From: Caenorhabditis elegans
Taxonomy: Eukaryota; Nematoda; Chromadorea; Rhabditida; Rhabditidae
Assembly (NCBI RefSeq): GCF_000002985.6
Contig: NC_003279.8
Coordinates: 2,232,001-2,296,000 of the forward strand
DNA: 64,000 nucleotides
Direction: 5' to 3'
In this document: positions 46,437-64,000 of the stretch, piece by piece
Numbering within the stretch: position 1 is the stretch's first letter
How the letters are laid out: each line of letters begins with the position of its first letter
Made by a program: the position numbers and the translations under genes
The notes under the pieces: model-generated
The model's database searches: none
Seen by the model: only the letters and a program-made list of their open reading frames with translations
What the model was told of the DNA's origin: nothing

Positions 46437-46640
46437 TATATTATGCCTTTCATTTACAGCCTTAATGGTCTGCTTATTTGATTGACAGGTGTGATCTCCA
46501 GTCATCCTATTCTTATTCATCTTCTCTGTAATTTTCAGACAATTTGCTGGATGGTGCTAAACGATGCAGGAGACAGCAGACGGATTATCGATCGATTTTT
46601 GCAGCGCGTCGATCTCTGGCGAAATGAGGCGTGGTAAATA
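46437..46640 (+). other. Candidate small exon pair with AATAAA
   Basis: Non-repetitive sequence with two TTTTCAG acceptors (46432, 46539). The second opens a 33-codon frame (TICWMVLNDAGDSRRIIDRF, LQRVDLWRNEAW) whose TAA overlaps AATAAA. A different splice (ATG 46444, donor after CTTAATG, same acceptor) gives MPFIYSLN followed by DNLLDGAKRCRRQQTDYRSI, then FAARRSLAK. Either could be a very small gene; the segment could also be a leader exon of the gene at 47847. I do not recognise either product. Confidence 0.25.
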
Positions 46641-47017
46641 AAAATACATATTAAATATCTGGAGTCTGTTTTTTGTCGTATCATTCTTTTGTGTACTCCG
46701 CAGAGCAGCAATAGGTCCATTTTATTTTATTTTCTAATTTCTGTTCTCCGTCAAAAAACCTTGGAGTATCAAGAAATTATATTTCATCGTTTTTTGTTCC
46801 TCAACTTCTCTTTAAAATACAGTACTCCTTTAACTTAAAGGCACATGATTTTTTTTTAATTGCAGTTTTCTAGAAAAGCGAAAAAAGCAGAATAAAAATT
46901 GTTTTTTTTTTTGAAAATTTCAAAAATCGCAAAAAAACTCAACACAAAAAATCGATGTTTTTAAGAATTAAAAATTTCGCAGCATTTTAAAGTGAAACTT
47001 TTTGAAACTCGGATCAC

Positions 47018-47201
47018 ACGTAGTGCCAGGTTATCCCATTATGGTTTGATCTACAAAAAATGCGGGAGTTTTTTGCCCTAAAAATGTGACGTCAGCACGT
47101 TCTTAACCATACAAAATCAGCTGAGAACTCTGCGTCTCTTCTCCCGCATTTTTTGTAGATCAACGTAGATCAAACCAAAATGAGACGCTCTGACACCACG
47201 T
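47018..47201. mobile_element. MITE-like element (copy 4)
   Basis: Ends ACGTAGTGCCAGG and TCTGACACCACGT. It has the same internal GATCTACAAAAAATGCGGGA, TGACGTCAGCACG and CGCATTTTTTGTAGATC sequence in inverse orientation to copy 3. Confidence 0.82.
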
Positions 47202-47533
47202 GTGAACAGAAAACTCAAATTTCAAAAAATCGATAAATACATTTCAAAATTCTTTTAAATTCTTTAAATTCGGAAAGAAACAATTCTAGAGAAAAAACTC
47301 AAAAAATCGATGTGAACTTCTAGGAAGTCTAAATTTTTGAAAATTGATTGAAAATCCATAAATGAACTCAAAAAAAAATTTTGCTCGAAAAATCGGGAAA
47401 AAATTTTGTTGTTGGAAATTTGTAAATCTTTGAATTTTTTCTCGAAAATCGATAATTTTGAAATAAAATATGAAAGATAAAAATAAAAAAAGTGTGTGCC
47501 TTTAAACTCTTGTTGTGGTACTGTACTTCTCTA

Positions 47534-47776
47534 ATTATTACGGGAACACAAAATTCTGAGATCACTGCGTATTGCACAACATAGTTGACGCGCAAAATAT
47601 CTCGTAGCGAAAACTACAATAATTCTTTAAATGCCTACTGTATCGATCAAGCCCGTAAATCGACACAAGCGCTACAGTACTCATTTAAAGGGTTACTGTA
47701 GTTTTCGCTACGAGATATTTTGCGCGTCAAATATGTTGTGCAAGACGCATTTTCAGAATTTTGTGTTCCCGTAATA
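47534..47776. repeat. About 240-bp palindrome with TACTGTAG and GCGCAAAATATCTCG arms
   Basis: Arms: TTGACGCGCAAAATATCTCG / CGAGATATTTTGCGCGTCAA and ATTACGGGAACACAAAATTC / GAATTTTGTGTTCCCGTAAT. The centre has CCCGTAAATCGACACAAGCG and TACTGTA. A second copy, missing its outer left arm, lies at 53201-53400. Confidence 0.88.
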
Positions 47777-47846
47777 GTTTTTTCAGCAACAAAAAATCGA
47801 TAAACCAAAAAAATCAATATAATTTTTTTTGCAGTAATTTCCAACA

Positions 47847-48800
47847 ATGATAGAAGCCATGTGCTGTATGCTCTTCGGGATTGCAGTTTTCATGTGTATC
47901 GAATCGCTGATTTGTGTAAGTTGAATTCGAAAAAAAACCTTTTTTGACTCGGGGTCAATTTACGGCGCGTTGCGTGTCGCGTCACGGCTCGATTTTAGTT
48001 GTAAAACTAAATGTATTTGTCTGTGTGGAGTACACGACTTTCGCGATTGTCAATGGAGCGCGAAAAACGTGTGCAAAATAGTTTGAAAAATCGATATTTC
48101 ACGGATTTCTGGCTTCCCTTATAAATTGAAATGGAAGAGTTTTTGCCGAACTAGGCCATTTTGGCTCGGCCATATCTGGGGTAGATTTACGGTGCGTTGC
48201 GTGTCGCGTCGCGGCTCGTTTTTAGTTTTAAAACTAAATGTATTTGTCTGTGTGGAGTACACGACTTTCCCGTCCGGCAAGCGATTTTCAATGGAGCGCG
48301 AAAAATTCAATGAAAAATCGATATTTTTTGTTCGAAAATGTTCAGAAAAAAAACAACGATGCTCCGAAATTCCGATATTTTTTCAGGACCTGAGAGATAC
48401 AATCAAGCATTTCACCGCTGCCCTCAATCGCGAAAAGAAAAGAGTCACTGGAGAAGAGCCCCAAGAGCAAATTGCTGCTCTACAAGCATTGCTCCGAGCC
48501 TCCATCGCCACGGAGGAGAAGCTCCATGCTGAGAATCTCGAGCTCTCGGAGCTCGCGAAAAAGCACAGAAAAGAAGCAGAGGAAATCCGGCAGAAGTTCA
48601 AGGATTCCGAGGAACAGTTGAAAAGCGAGCTTATGGATATTGTGAATGATTTGATGGCCAGAGAGCAGAAGAAGCGGCAAGAGTACCAGGAAGAGCAGGA
48701 TGAGCAGGCTTTCGATAAGCTTGACGAAGTGAACGCAGAGTTTGAAGGTTGCTGTGAGAAGCTGGAACTTGTCCCAGAGGCCGCAGTGGAACAGTTTTAG
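47847..48800 (+). CDS. Small membrane-anchored or secreted coiled-coil protein, 160 aa
   Basis: Two exons, 47847-47915 and 48387-48800, phase 0. The ATG follows a TTTTTTTTGCAG acceptor by 12 bases, consistent with a leader splice. Exon 1 is almost entirely a hydrophobic segment (MIEAMCCMLFGIAVFMCIES) that could be a signal peptide or a membrane anchor. Exon 2 is charged and helical, with Lys/Glu/Gln-rich heptads (LSELAKKHRKEAEEIRQKF, QLKSELMDIVNDLMAREQKK), and ends near EFEGCCEKLELVPEAAVEQF. I do not recognise the family and no enzymatic motif is visible. The intron 47916-48386 contains two copies of the GCGTTGCGTGTC dispersed repeat. It converges with cdk-7, about 820 bp apart. Confidence 0.7.
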
Positions 48801-49619
48801 CTCCTGAGATTTCCCTACGACCCGATCCGATAATTGACTACCGTACCCCTGACCAACTTTTTTTTTGGAGAAATTGTGCTCCAAAATGCTCCAAATTTAT
48901 ATTTTTTTTTTTTTTTTGAAAATTTGGAGCAACGCTTGGAACAATTTTGCGTAATGTTCAATTTTTCAAATTTCTCTGAAACTGAATATTAAGCTTTAAA
49001 ATCCCGTATTCTCACAAAATTCGGAAAAAGTTATGCAAAATGCTCCAAAAATTTCCATTGTGTTTATTGAAAATTTGGAGCAACTTTTGGAAAAAAATTG
49101 CCCAAATTTTCAATTTTTTTAAATTTCTGAAACTGATCGTGAATATTAAGCCATAAAATCCCTTTTCTCACATTTTTCTAATTATAGCCCTTTTTTGAAA
49201 ATGTAGAGAATGTGCAAAATGTTCCAATTTTTTGATTTTCCTGAAAGCCATAAAATCTAAATCTAAAAATCTAAAATACTCCAATTAGAAAAAAAAATTC
49301 TCGAAACTTTTAAATTTTTAATTTAAACTTGGAGTAACTTTTGGAAAAATTTTCCAATTGTTTTCATATTTTTATTGGAGCAAAATTTGCTTAAATGTTC
49401 TTTTTTTTTTTAATTTTCAATAATTTTCCCCAACCATCCTATTTTTACTTTTTTTACGTGTTTTCTCCCAATTTTCTCCGATTTTTTCTCAAAAAAAGTA
49501 AATAAATCTTGCAATTTTCATATTCTACAACGTTTTGGAGATCCCGATTTGATTTAATACAAAAAAGTAGTATAAATTACAAAAAATCGATAAAATAGAG
49601 GGTAAAATATGGAATTTTG
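48801..49619. other. Convergent intergenic region, AT-rich
   Basis: Diverged GCTCCAAAATTT / TTTGGAGCAA pieces recur about every 150 bp. AATAAA occurs on the plus strand at about 49499. No gene or strong structure is seen. Confidence 0.5.
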
Positions 49620-57747
<8,128 letters not shown>

Positions 57748-60700
57748 TTTGGGCTGAAATTTGAAAAATTGGAAAAAAATCACATGTTTTTGGAGATTTT
57801 TGAACAAAAATAGCGAAAAAACATAAAAATTCAAGTTTTCCGTCAATTTTCGACTTTTTTTTAGGAAATAACTGAAAAAATGTCAAGTTACGGCAAAAAT
57901 GTGCAGCTTCTAGCCTATTTTTTAGGAAATTTCCTAGAAAAATCAGTTTTTAATCGAATTTTCACCTTTTAAAACCTGACTAAAAATTCTTTTTTTCACC
58001 TGACTAAAAATTCTTTTTTCACCTGACTAAAAATTATCCTCTAAAACAATCGGTTTTTAATCGGATTTTCACCTTTTTTGACTAAAAATTACACTGAAAT
58101 TTAATAAAACTCTGTGGAATTTTTGCCATGCAGTTTTATCAAGATTCAGTGTAATTTTCAGTAGAAAAAGGTGAAAATTCGATTAAAAACCGAAATTTTA
58201 CAGTTTTTTTTTTGGGAAAACTCCTCAGAAACGGCCCATTTTTGACAAGTTTTTTTCGGCAAATTCGGTAACTTGCCGGAAATTTTCTATTCTGGCAATT
58301 TGCCGATTTGCCGGAAACTTTTAGAGGGATTTTTTTATAAGACGGAAACACCATTTGCTGAAAATTTTTGGCAACCACCGTTTTTTCCGGCAAATTCTGC
58401 ATGTGCCGGAAATTTTCACTTTTCATTCTCGGCAAAATTCGTCCAATTGCCGGTTTGCCGGAAATTTTCTGTTTCGGCAAATTGCCGATTTTCCGGAACA
58501 TTTTAGTGGGATTTTTTCATAAGACGGAAACACAATTTGCCGTTGATTTTTGGTAATTGCCGTCTTTTCGGCAAGTTTTGCAATTGCCGGAAATTTTTCA
58601 TTCCGGCAATTTGGGAAATTGCCGGAAATTTGCCGATCAAAATTGAAATTTCTAGAAGGGAATGTGCAAAACCACACTTTGCCGAAAATTTTTGGCAATT
58701 GCCGTTTACCGGTTTGCCGGAAATTTTCCATTCCGGCAATTTGCCGATTTGGCAGAAATTTTAATTTTCGGCAAATTGCCGGCTTGCCGGAAATTTCAAA
58801 TTCGACAATTTGCCGGAAATATTCAATTCCAGCAAAATGCCGACTTTCCTGAAATTTCAAATCCGGCAATTTGCCGACGTGCCGGAAATTTCAAATTCGG
58901 CAGTTTGCCGGTTTGCCGGAAATTTTCAATTACGGAAATTTGCCGACTTGCCGGAAAAACGTTTGCCTCTTTCCCAGAATTGCCGATTTTTGCTCAAAAA
59001 CCTGCCAAAGGTCCAAAATTTGTTGAATCTACAGCAAACATACTTCAAATAATCGAAAACTTCGCGATTCTGAGCGTTATGAGCCAACTTTCACTGTGCA
59101 ATGAATAGGAACGACTACTTGCAAAGAATGGGTTCAAAGTACACACTTTCGAAAAAATGCGTCTACCACCCCTTAGCAACCGCGCTCCATTGGACGTTCA
59201 TGGAGAGACGAGACAAGTCAGCAGACCCCCCAAGCACACAACACGACAAAAATACAAAAGAGACGCAGACGCGGCACCCAAGCTTTTGCTTGTTGTTTCG
59301 CATTTTTCTCTGTTTTCTCGTGATGATGTTGTTTTGGAAGCTGGTTTTTTTGTTCAGTGTGATCTCTCGTCACATAAGAAACCAAGTTTTTTTCTTTCAT
59401 TTCAAAATGAAATTGAAATTAGAAAAATTTGAATTTTCCAATTTATTCCAACAAAAAGAGTACTTGAACTTTTTGATAGATAAGATTAAATGCACATTAT
59501 AACATATCGTATGTATAATTTTCCATTCATTGTCTTCGTTTATCAGTTCAATTTTTGCCGGTTTTTCACATTTGACATGTGCTGTTCACGTGAAAAGATG
59601 AGATGCAACGCCTATGGAATTTGATTACATCAGCCAATAGAGATTGCCGCTTGGCAAGGATATTTTCCGGCAAATTTGGCAATTTGCCGGTTTGCCGGAA
59701 TTTTTCAGTTCTGACAATTTGCCGATATTTTGCCGGAAATTTCAATTCCGGCAATTTTCCGATTTGCCGGAATTTGTCATTTTCGGCAAATTGTCGATTT
59801 GCCAGAAATTTCAATTCCGGCAAATTGTCGGTTAGCTGATTCGGAATTTTTCATTTTCGGTAAATTGCCGATTTTTTGCCAGAAATTCCGATTCCGGCAA
59901 TTTGTCGGTTTGCTCCGATTCCGACAAATCATTGTCGGAATTTTTCAATTCCGTCAATTTGCCGATTTTTGTCTGAAATTTTCAATTTGTCAATTCTGGA
60001 AGCTTGCCAATTTGCCGGAATTTGTCATTTTTGGCAAATTGCCGATTTGCCAGAAATTTCTATTCCGGCAATTTGCCGATTTGCCGGAATTTGTCATTTT
60101 CGGCAAACTGCCGATTTGCCAGAAATTTCTATTCCGGCAATTTGCCAATTTGCCGGAATTTGTCATTTTTGGCAAATTGCCGATTTGACAGAAATTTCTA
60201 TTCCGACAATTTGCCGGAAATTTCAATTCCTCCAATCTGCCGATTTTTTGCCAGAAATTTCAATTCCGGCAATTTGCCGGTTTGCCGATTTGTCGGAATT
60301 TTTCAATTCCGGCAATGTGCCGATTTGCCAGAAATTGTAATTCCGGCATTTTGCCGGTTTGTCGATTTGTCGGAATTTTTCAATTCTGGCATTTTGCCAA
60401 TTTGCCGGAACTTTTCAATTCCGGCGATTTGCCGCTTACCCCTGAGAAAATCTTGGCCATTCTTCAGCAATTTTTGCCGATTTTTCGAGTAACGAAAACT
60501 CTATGGGGGCTCCGGCATTTTGCCTATTTACCGGAAATTTTCAATTCCGGCAATTGGATTCCACCCAGACAGCTCCACAACAGGAAAACCTTTCGGCAAA
60601 CGTTGGAAAAAAAAACTATTCATTGAAGTAGTTGGATTATCAAAAAGTTGAATAATCGTACTTCAAAAGCCCTCAGACTTCGGCCAAACTGTAGTTGTTT

Positions 60701-61216
60701 CCCAAACTATTACAGTTTTCCAATTTCCAATTTCCCGTTCAATTGTTATCTCTTCCCGGTTTCCTGCTCACTTTTCCAACAATTCTACAGATTCCATCTC
60801 GGTCCCCCGGACGATAGAAATCTATAGTATTTTCCGACGAGTGTTCTCCAATCTATAGTGTGCACAGCAGAGAACGTTCGAAGGGTGTAGCGAGAGAATA
60901 GAGAGAATAAAGAGACGGAAAGAGACCAGGACACCTTCCGTGGACCCCCGCCACACTTCTCTATCGATTTCTATTTGGGTGTCTGCGTATTCGTGTGCGT
61001 ACGCACGTGACTCTTATGCTTCTTCTTGCCCCTTACTTGCCTATTTCTCTTTTCTTCTCAACTTTTTTTTTCTTTTTTCCTTTTTTCCTTTTTCCCAAGC
61101 TTCCATCATTTACGAACTTCCCCTATTTCAGGTAGAAAACTCAACGCTTCACACTCTTTACACTGCCCCGTCTCCTTGGCAGTTGAAGAGCATCATCCTA
61201 TCCGCAGATCTCCAAA
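57748..61216. repeat. Divergent intergenic region with two large CGGCAAATTGCCG arrays
   Basis: 57750-58250 is AT-rich and includes a threefold CCTGACTAAAAATTCTTTTTTCA repeat near 57975-58035. Arrays of TTTGCCGGAAATTTTCAATTCCGGCAA occupy 58255-58980 and 59655-60560. Between them, 59040-59640 is non-repetitive. 60620-61216 is non-repetitive, CT-rich, and holds the promoter and 5'UTR of the next gene, with a CCCCTATTTCAG acceptor at 61131. Confidence 0.75.
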
Positions 61217-63211
61217 ATGTCTCAGCAGCAGGAACTTCCCACCTATCAGCAGACTAGCAGCTCACTTGAGCGTCGAGTGACCGAGCTTCAGGATGAGAAT
61301 AAGAGTCTTCGACTGACGTTGGCTCTTCGCACTGACTGTGAGCACGAGCTAGAACGAGTTCGCAATGAGACGCATCCGGGAGTTGAGGAGCTCGAGAAGA
61401 AGCTCGCCAGTGCTGAGAACGAGATTCGAGTCATGGAATCTACGAATAAGGAATTGATGGCGACGTTGGCTACAACTCGTGATCAGCTCGGGAAGATGCT
61501 TCGCGAACGGAATCAGTTGGTGAAGGACGTCGATGAGTTGCACGAGGAAATTGAGAAAATGGAGAGCCTCTACAATAAGCCGGCCGACTACGCCTCAAAC
61601 AGTTATACCGACAACATGAAGTTGATGCTTGACGAGCTGAACGATCAGTGTCGTAAGTGGGAAACTGAGAAGGCCAAGTTGACCGAGCACTTCAAAGAGG
61701 CTGAAACTCAGCTCAGAAGAGAGAATGTTAAGCTAGAGGCTCAGAAGGAGGATATCTTGAACCATACGAAGAACTCTGAGAAGATGTGGAACGAACGTCT
61801 TGAGAACATCACCGCCGACTTTGAACGACTCAAATCTTCATCGAAACCAAGTGGAATTCGTGCCGACCAGAAAATGTTCCAGGAGAATGAGATGAAGATT
61901 CAGGAATTGAACAGAAAACTCAAAGATGCTCTTGAAGCTATTGAGGAAATTGAAGACGCCAATTCGGCTCTCCGCGTTGATCTCGAAAGAAGAGGAGTCG
62001 AGAAGTGCAAGATGGAAGAAGAGCTCAACTTCCACAAGGGCTTCTTGATCGCCGAGCAACAGAGCTTTCTCTTAGACTGTGCCAACTTCGAGAACCAAAT
62101 TGCCAACCTCAATAAGGAGATGACAGAGCTGGAGGAGCTCCGTGACGCCTACAAGCAACAGATCGGCGAAATCACCGAGAAACACGCCCAGCAAACGATG
62201 ACATTCTCGAATGAGAAGGCCAAGTTCTGTCATGCCATGGAGCGCGTCGAGGAGAAATGGAATGCTGAATGTGTCAAACTTCGTGATGAAATTGGTGGAT
62301 TGCAGAAAATGTTGTTCCAATCAACCAAGGAAACGATGGACAAGCGGGAGATTTTCGACGAGGAATCTCGTGAATGTCGCCGCAAAATCGACGAGCTCGA
62401 GGGCCTGTTGGCAACGCAACAAGCAGCGGCGCAACGACAGATTACTCGACTCCTGGCCGAGATTGATGATCTCAATGTCCAATTGAGTGATACCAAATCA
62501 GTCCAGGCGAACGCAGTGAAGGAGTGGGATGTCGAGTGTGCTGAGCTGGAAGAGGAGATCTACGAGTTGATCGGCAAACGGAAGACTGAAGGAAAAAAGT
62601 TGAGAACCATGCAGAGAAAGAATACCTGGCTTACCGCGTCGATTAGACGGCTCTCCGAGCAACGCCGTGAAGAGCTTGCTGCCAAGAAAGATGAGATTTT
62701 AAAGCTTAATAGTCTCTGTGAGCTTCAACGTATGGAAAAAGTCGAGTGGCTCAGTGACTTGAAGAAGGATGTGAATGCATGGAAGAATGAAACTTCCGTC
62801 CGAATCGAATTGAAACAGAAGATCACAGATCTTGAGGAGCAAAACGAAGGTCTCGAGGAGAAGGTCGAGAACGTGCTTGCCCAGTACAGAAGCGAGTGCG
62901 AACTGTACCAGAACAGTGTATCAAGCCTTCAAATGGATCGTGACAGGCTCAGAAAAGATGTTGATTTGTACAAAGGAAAGGCCGAGATACTGTTCACAAA
63001 GTTCGGAGATCTCGTCAAAACCAACGACGAATTGGAGAAGAAGGCGCATCAGAAGATGCTGGAGGCAGACAACTTGCGGAAGACAGTCGAGTTCTCGAAC
63101 ATGGAAATGACAAATGTGAAAGCGCTCATGGCGATGGAGCGGGAGCAAATCCTCGAAGAACGACACTCAACGGTTAGAGATCTTGAGGAGAAGCTCAAAA
63201 ATTTGACAATG
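61217..63211 (+). CDS. Long coiled-coil protein, N-terminal 665 aa; gene continues past the window
   Basis: One long exon from ATG 61217 to a consensus donor ATG|GTAAGTGC at 63211, phase 0, with no further exon found to 64000. The first 18 residues are Gln/Ser-rich and uncharged; the rest is almost continuous predicted coiled coil with clear heptads (VTELQDENKSLRLTLALRTD, RKLKDALEAIEEIEDANSAL, KITDLEEQNEGLEEKVENVL). There is no signal peptide, membrane helix or enzymatic motif. Codon use is C/G-biased at third positions compared with its neighbours, which in worms goes with high expression. The start is supported by the AAA ATG context and by the absence of an earlier in-frame ATG after the leader acceptor. 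The fold suggests a cytoskeletal, centrosomal or scaffold protein, but I do not recognise which; it lacks the intermediate-filament signature at the rod start. Confidence 0.85.
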
Positions 63212-63248
63212 GTAAGTGCTTTTTTTTTTGCTTTTTGAACACACACAC

Positions 63249-63427
63249 ACGTGGTGCCAAGCTGTCCCATTACGGATTGATCTACAAAAAATGTGGGAAT
63301 TGTTTCCCAAAAAAAAGTGACGTCAGCACGTTCTTAACCATGTGTCAGTTGAGAAGTCTGCGTCTCAACTCCCGCATTTTTTGTAGATCTACGTAGATCA
63401 AACCGAAATGGGACACTCTGACAGCGT
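63249..63427. mobile_element. MITE-like element (copy 5) plus a partial second copy
   Basis: Left end ACGTGGTGCCAAGCTGTCCC, right end GGGACACTCTGACAGCGTGG. The internal sequence matches the other four copies. Immediately after, 63430-63480 repeats TTTGATCTTCGAGAAATGCGGGAGAAGAGACGCAGAC, a fragment of another copy. It lies in the first intron of the coiled-coil gene. Confidence 0.82.
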
Positions 63428-63594
63428 GGTTTGATCTTCGAGAAATGCGGGAGAAGAGACGCAGACTTTTCAACTGATTTCGCATGGCTCACGCTCTCGT
63501 TAAAGCCGAATAATTATTAGAGCGCGCTTCGCATTTCTGCATCCGCGGTATTTTGACTTTCCACTGAAAAAAGCAGATATTTCAGATTTATCGA

Positions 63595-64000
63595 ATTTTT
63601 ATCTTTAAAAATTTTTTTCTGCATTTTTCGAACAAACCTTTTGTTAAACAGTTAAAATCGAATTTAAAATGACTAAAATGAACTTTTTTCGTCCACTGGT
63701 TGTGAAATGGTTTGAATTTGAAGAAATCAACGGGATTTTTCTTATTTTCTAAATATTTTTCTATTAAAAATCGGTTTTAATACATTTGTGACTTAACATT
63801 AGGGTCAAAAAATGGTTTAAAACCGATTTTTAATAGAAATATATTTAGAAAATAAGAAAAATCCCGTTGATTTCTTCAAATTCAAACCATTTCACAACCA
63901 GTGGACGAAAAAAGTTCAAAAGTATCATTTTAAATTCGATTTTCACTGTTTAACAAAAGGTTTGTTCGTAAAATGCAGAAAAAAAAATTTTAAAAGCTAA
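63595..64000. repeat. About 400-bp palindrome at the right edge
   Basis: Arms pair CTGCATTTTTCGAACAAACCT with AGGTTTGTTCGTAAAATGCAG, and AAATCAACGGGATTTTTCTT with AAGAAAAATCCCGTTGATTT, around a centre near 63795. The outer end may lie beyond the window. Confidence 0.88.

Noticed and set aside
59040..59640. Possible exon of a gene between cdk-7 and the coiled-coil gene
   Set aside because: Non-repetitive, but I found no frame with matching acceptor and donor; more likely promoter sequence.
59566..60626. Plus and minus frames rich in PICRNLSF and NCRNRNF, up to 160 codons
   Set aside because: Same repeat family in intergenic DNA; no splice sites or codon bias.
61217..63211. Intermediate filament protein
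   Set aside because: The coiled coil lacks the conserved rod-start and rod-end signatures and the Gln-rich head is too short.

Overview
The window is nuclear DNA of a Caenorhabditis nematode, most likely C. elegans. The signs are many 45-70 bp introns with TTTTCAG-type acceptors, interstitial TTAGGC (nematode telomere unit) tracts, dense short foldback elements in introns, and gene families typical of worms (WSN-domain receptor phosphatase, MSP-domain protein, PAR-type Cys-loop channel). A gene matching cdk-7 next to a class A ABC transporter suggests the repeat-rich left arm of chromosome I; that placement is from memory, not from a search.

Layout. A fragment of an unidentified minus-strand gene (846-1005) runs off the left edge. 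Then come a minus-strand MSP-domain gene (1895-2737), a minus-strand transmembrane tyrosine phosphatase with an extracellular WSN region (3641-9071), a plus-strand Cys-loop ligand-gated channel (10230-15223) and a plus-strand SLC17-type MFS transporter (18145-22799). Next is a 33-exon minus-strand class A ABC transporter (24152-40866) with a tRNA-Gly(GCC) in one intron. It is followed by about 7 kb of repeats with one doubtful small exon, a small plus-strand coiled-coil gene (47847-48800), minus-strand cdk-7 (49620-57747), a repeat-rich intergenic block, and the first long coding exon of a plus-strand coiled-coil gene that leaves the right edge (61217-63211). Every joined model was checked by hand for reading frame across each intron: phosphatase 1371 aa, channel 450 aa, SLC17 551 aa, ABC 2146 aa, CDK7 330 aa.

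The genes do not form a pathway. Neighbours are mostly convergent or divergent. The one possible linked pair is the phosphatase and the MSP gene, which lie on the same strand with the phosphatase polyA signal about 30 bp from the next splice acceptor.

Most non-coding bases are repeats: (TTAGGC)n tracts at five places, families built on CGGCAAATTGCCG, GTGGCCTAG...CTAGGCCAC and TACTGTAGG, a 12-bp GCARCACGCAAC minisatellite present both in the last-but-one intron of the SLC17 gene and just downstream of it, TGACGTCA-bearing tandem repeats, a MITE-like element with ACGTGGTGYCA ends in five copies, and large near-perfect palindromes, notably a chain of them in one cdk-7 intron. I found no clearly novel biological system; the best leads are listed as findings.
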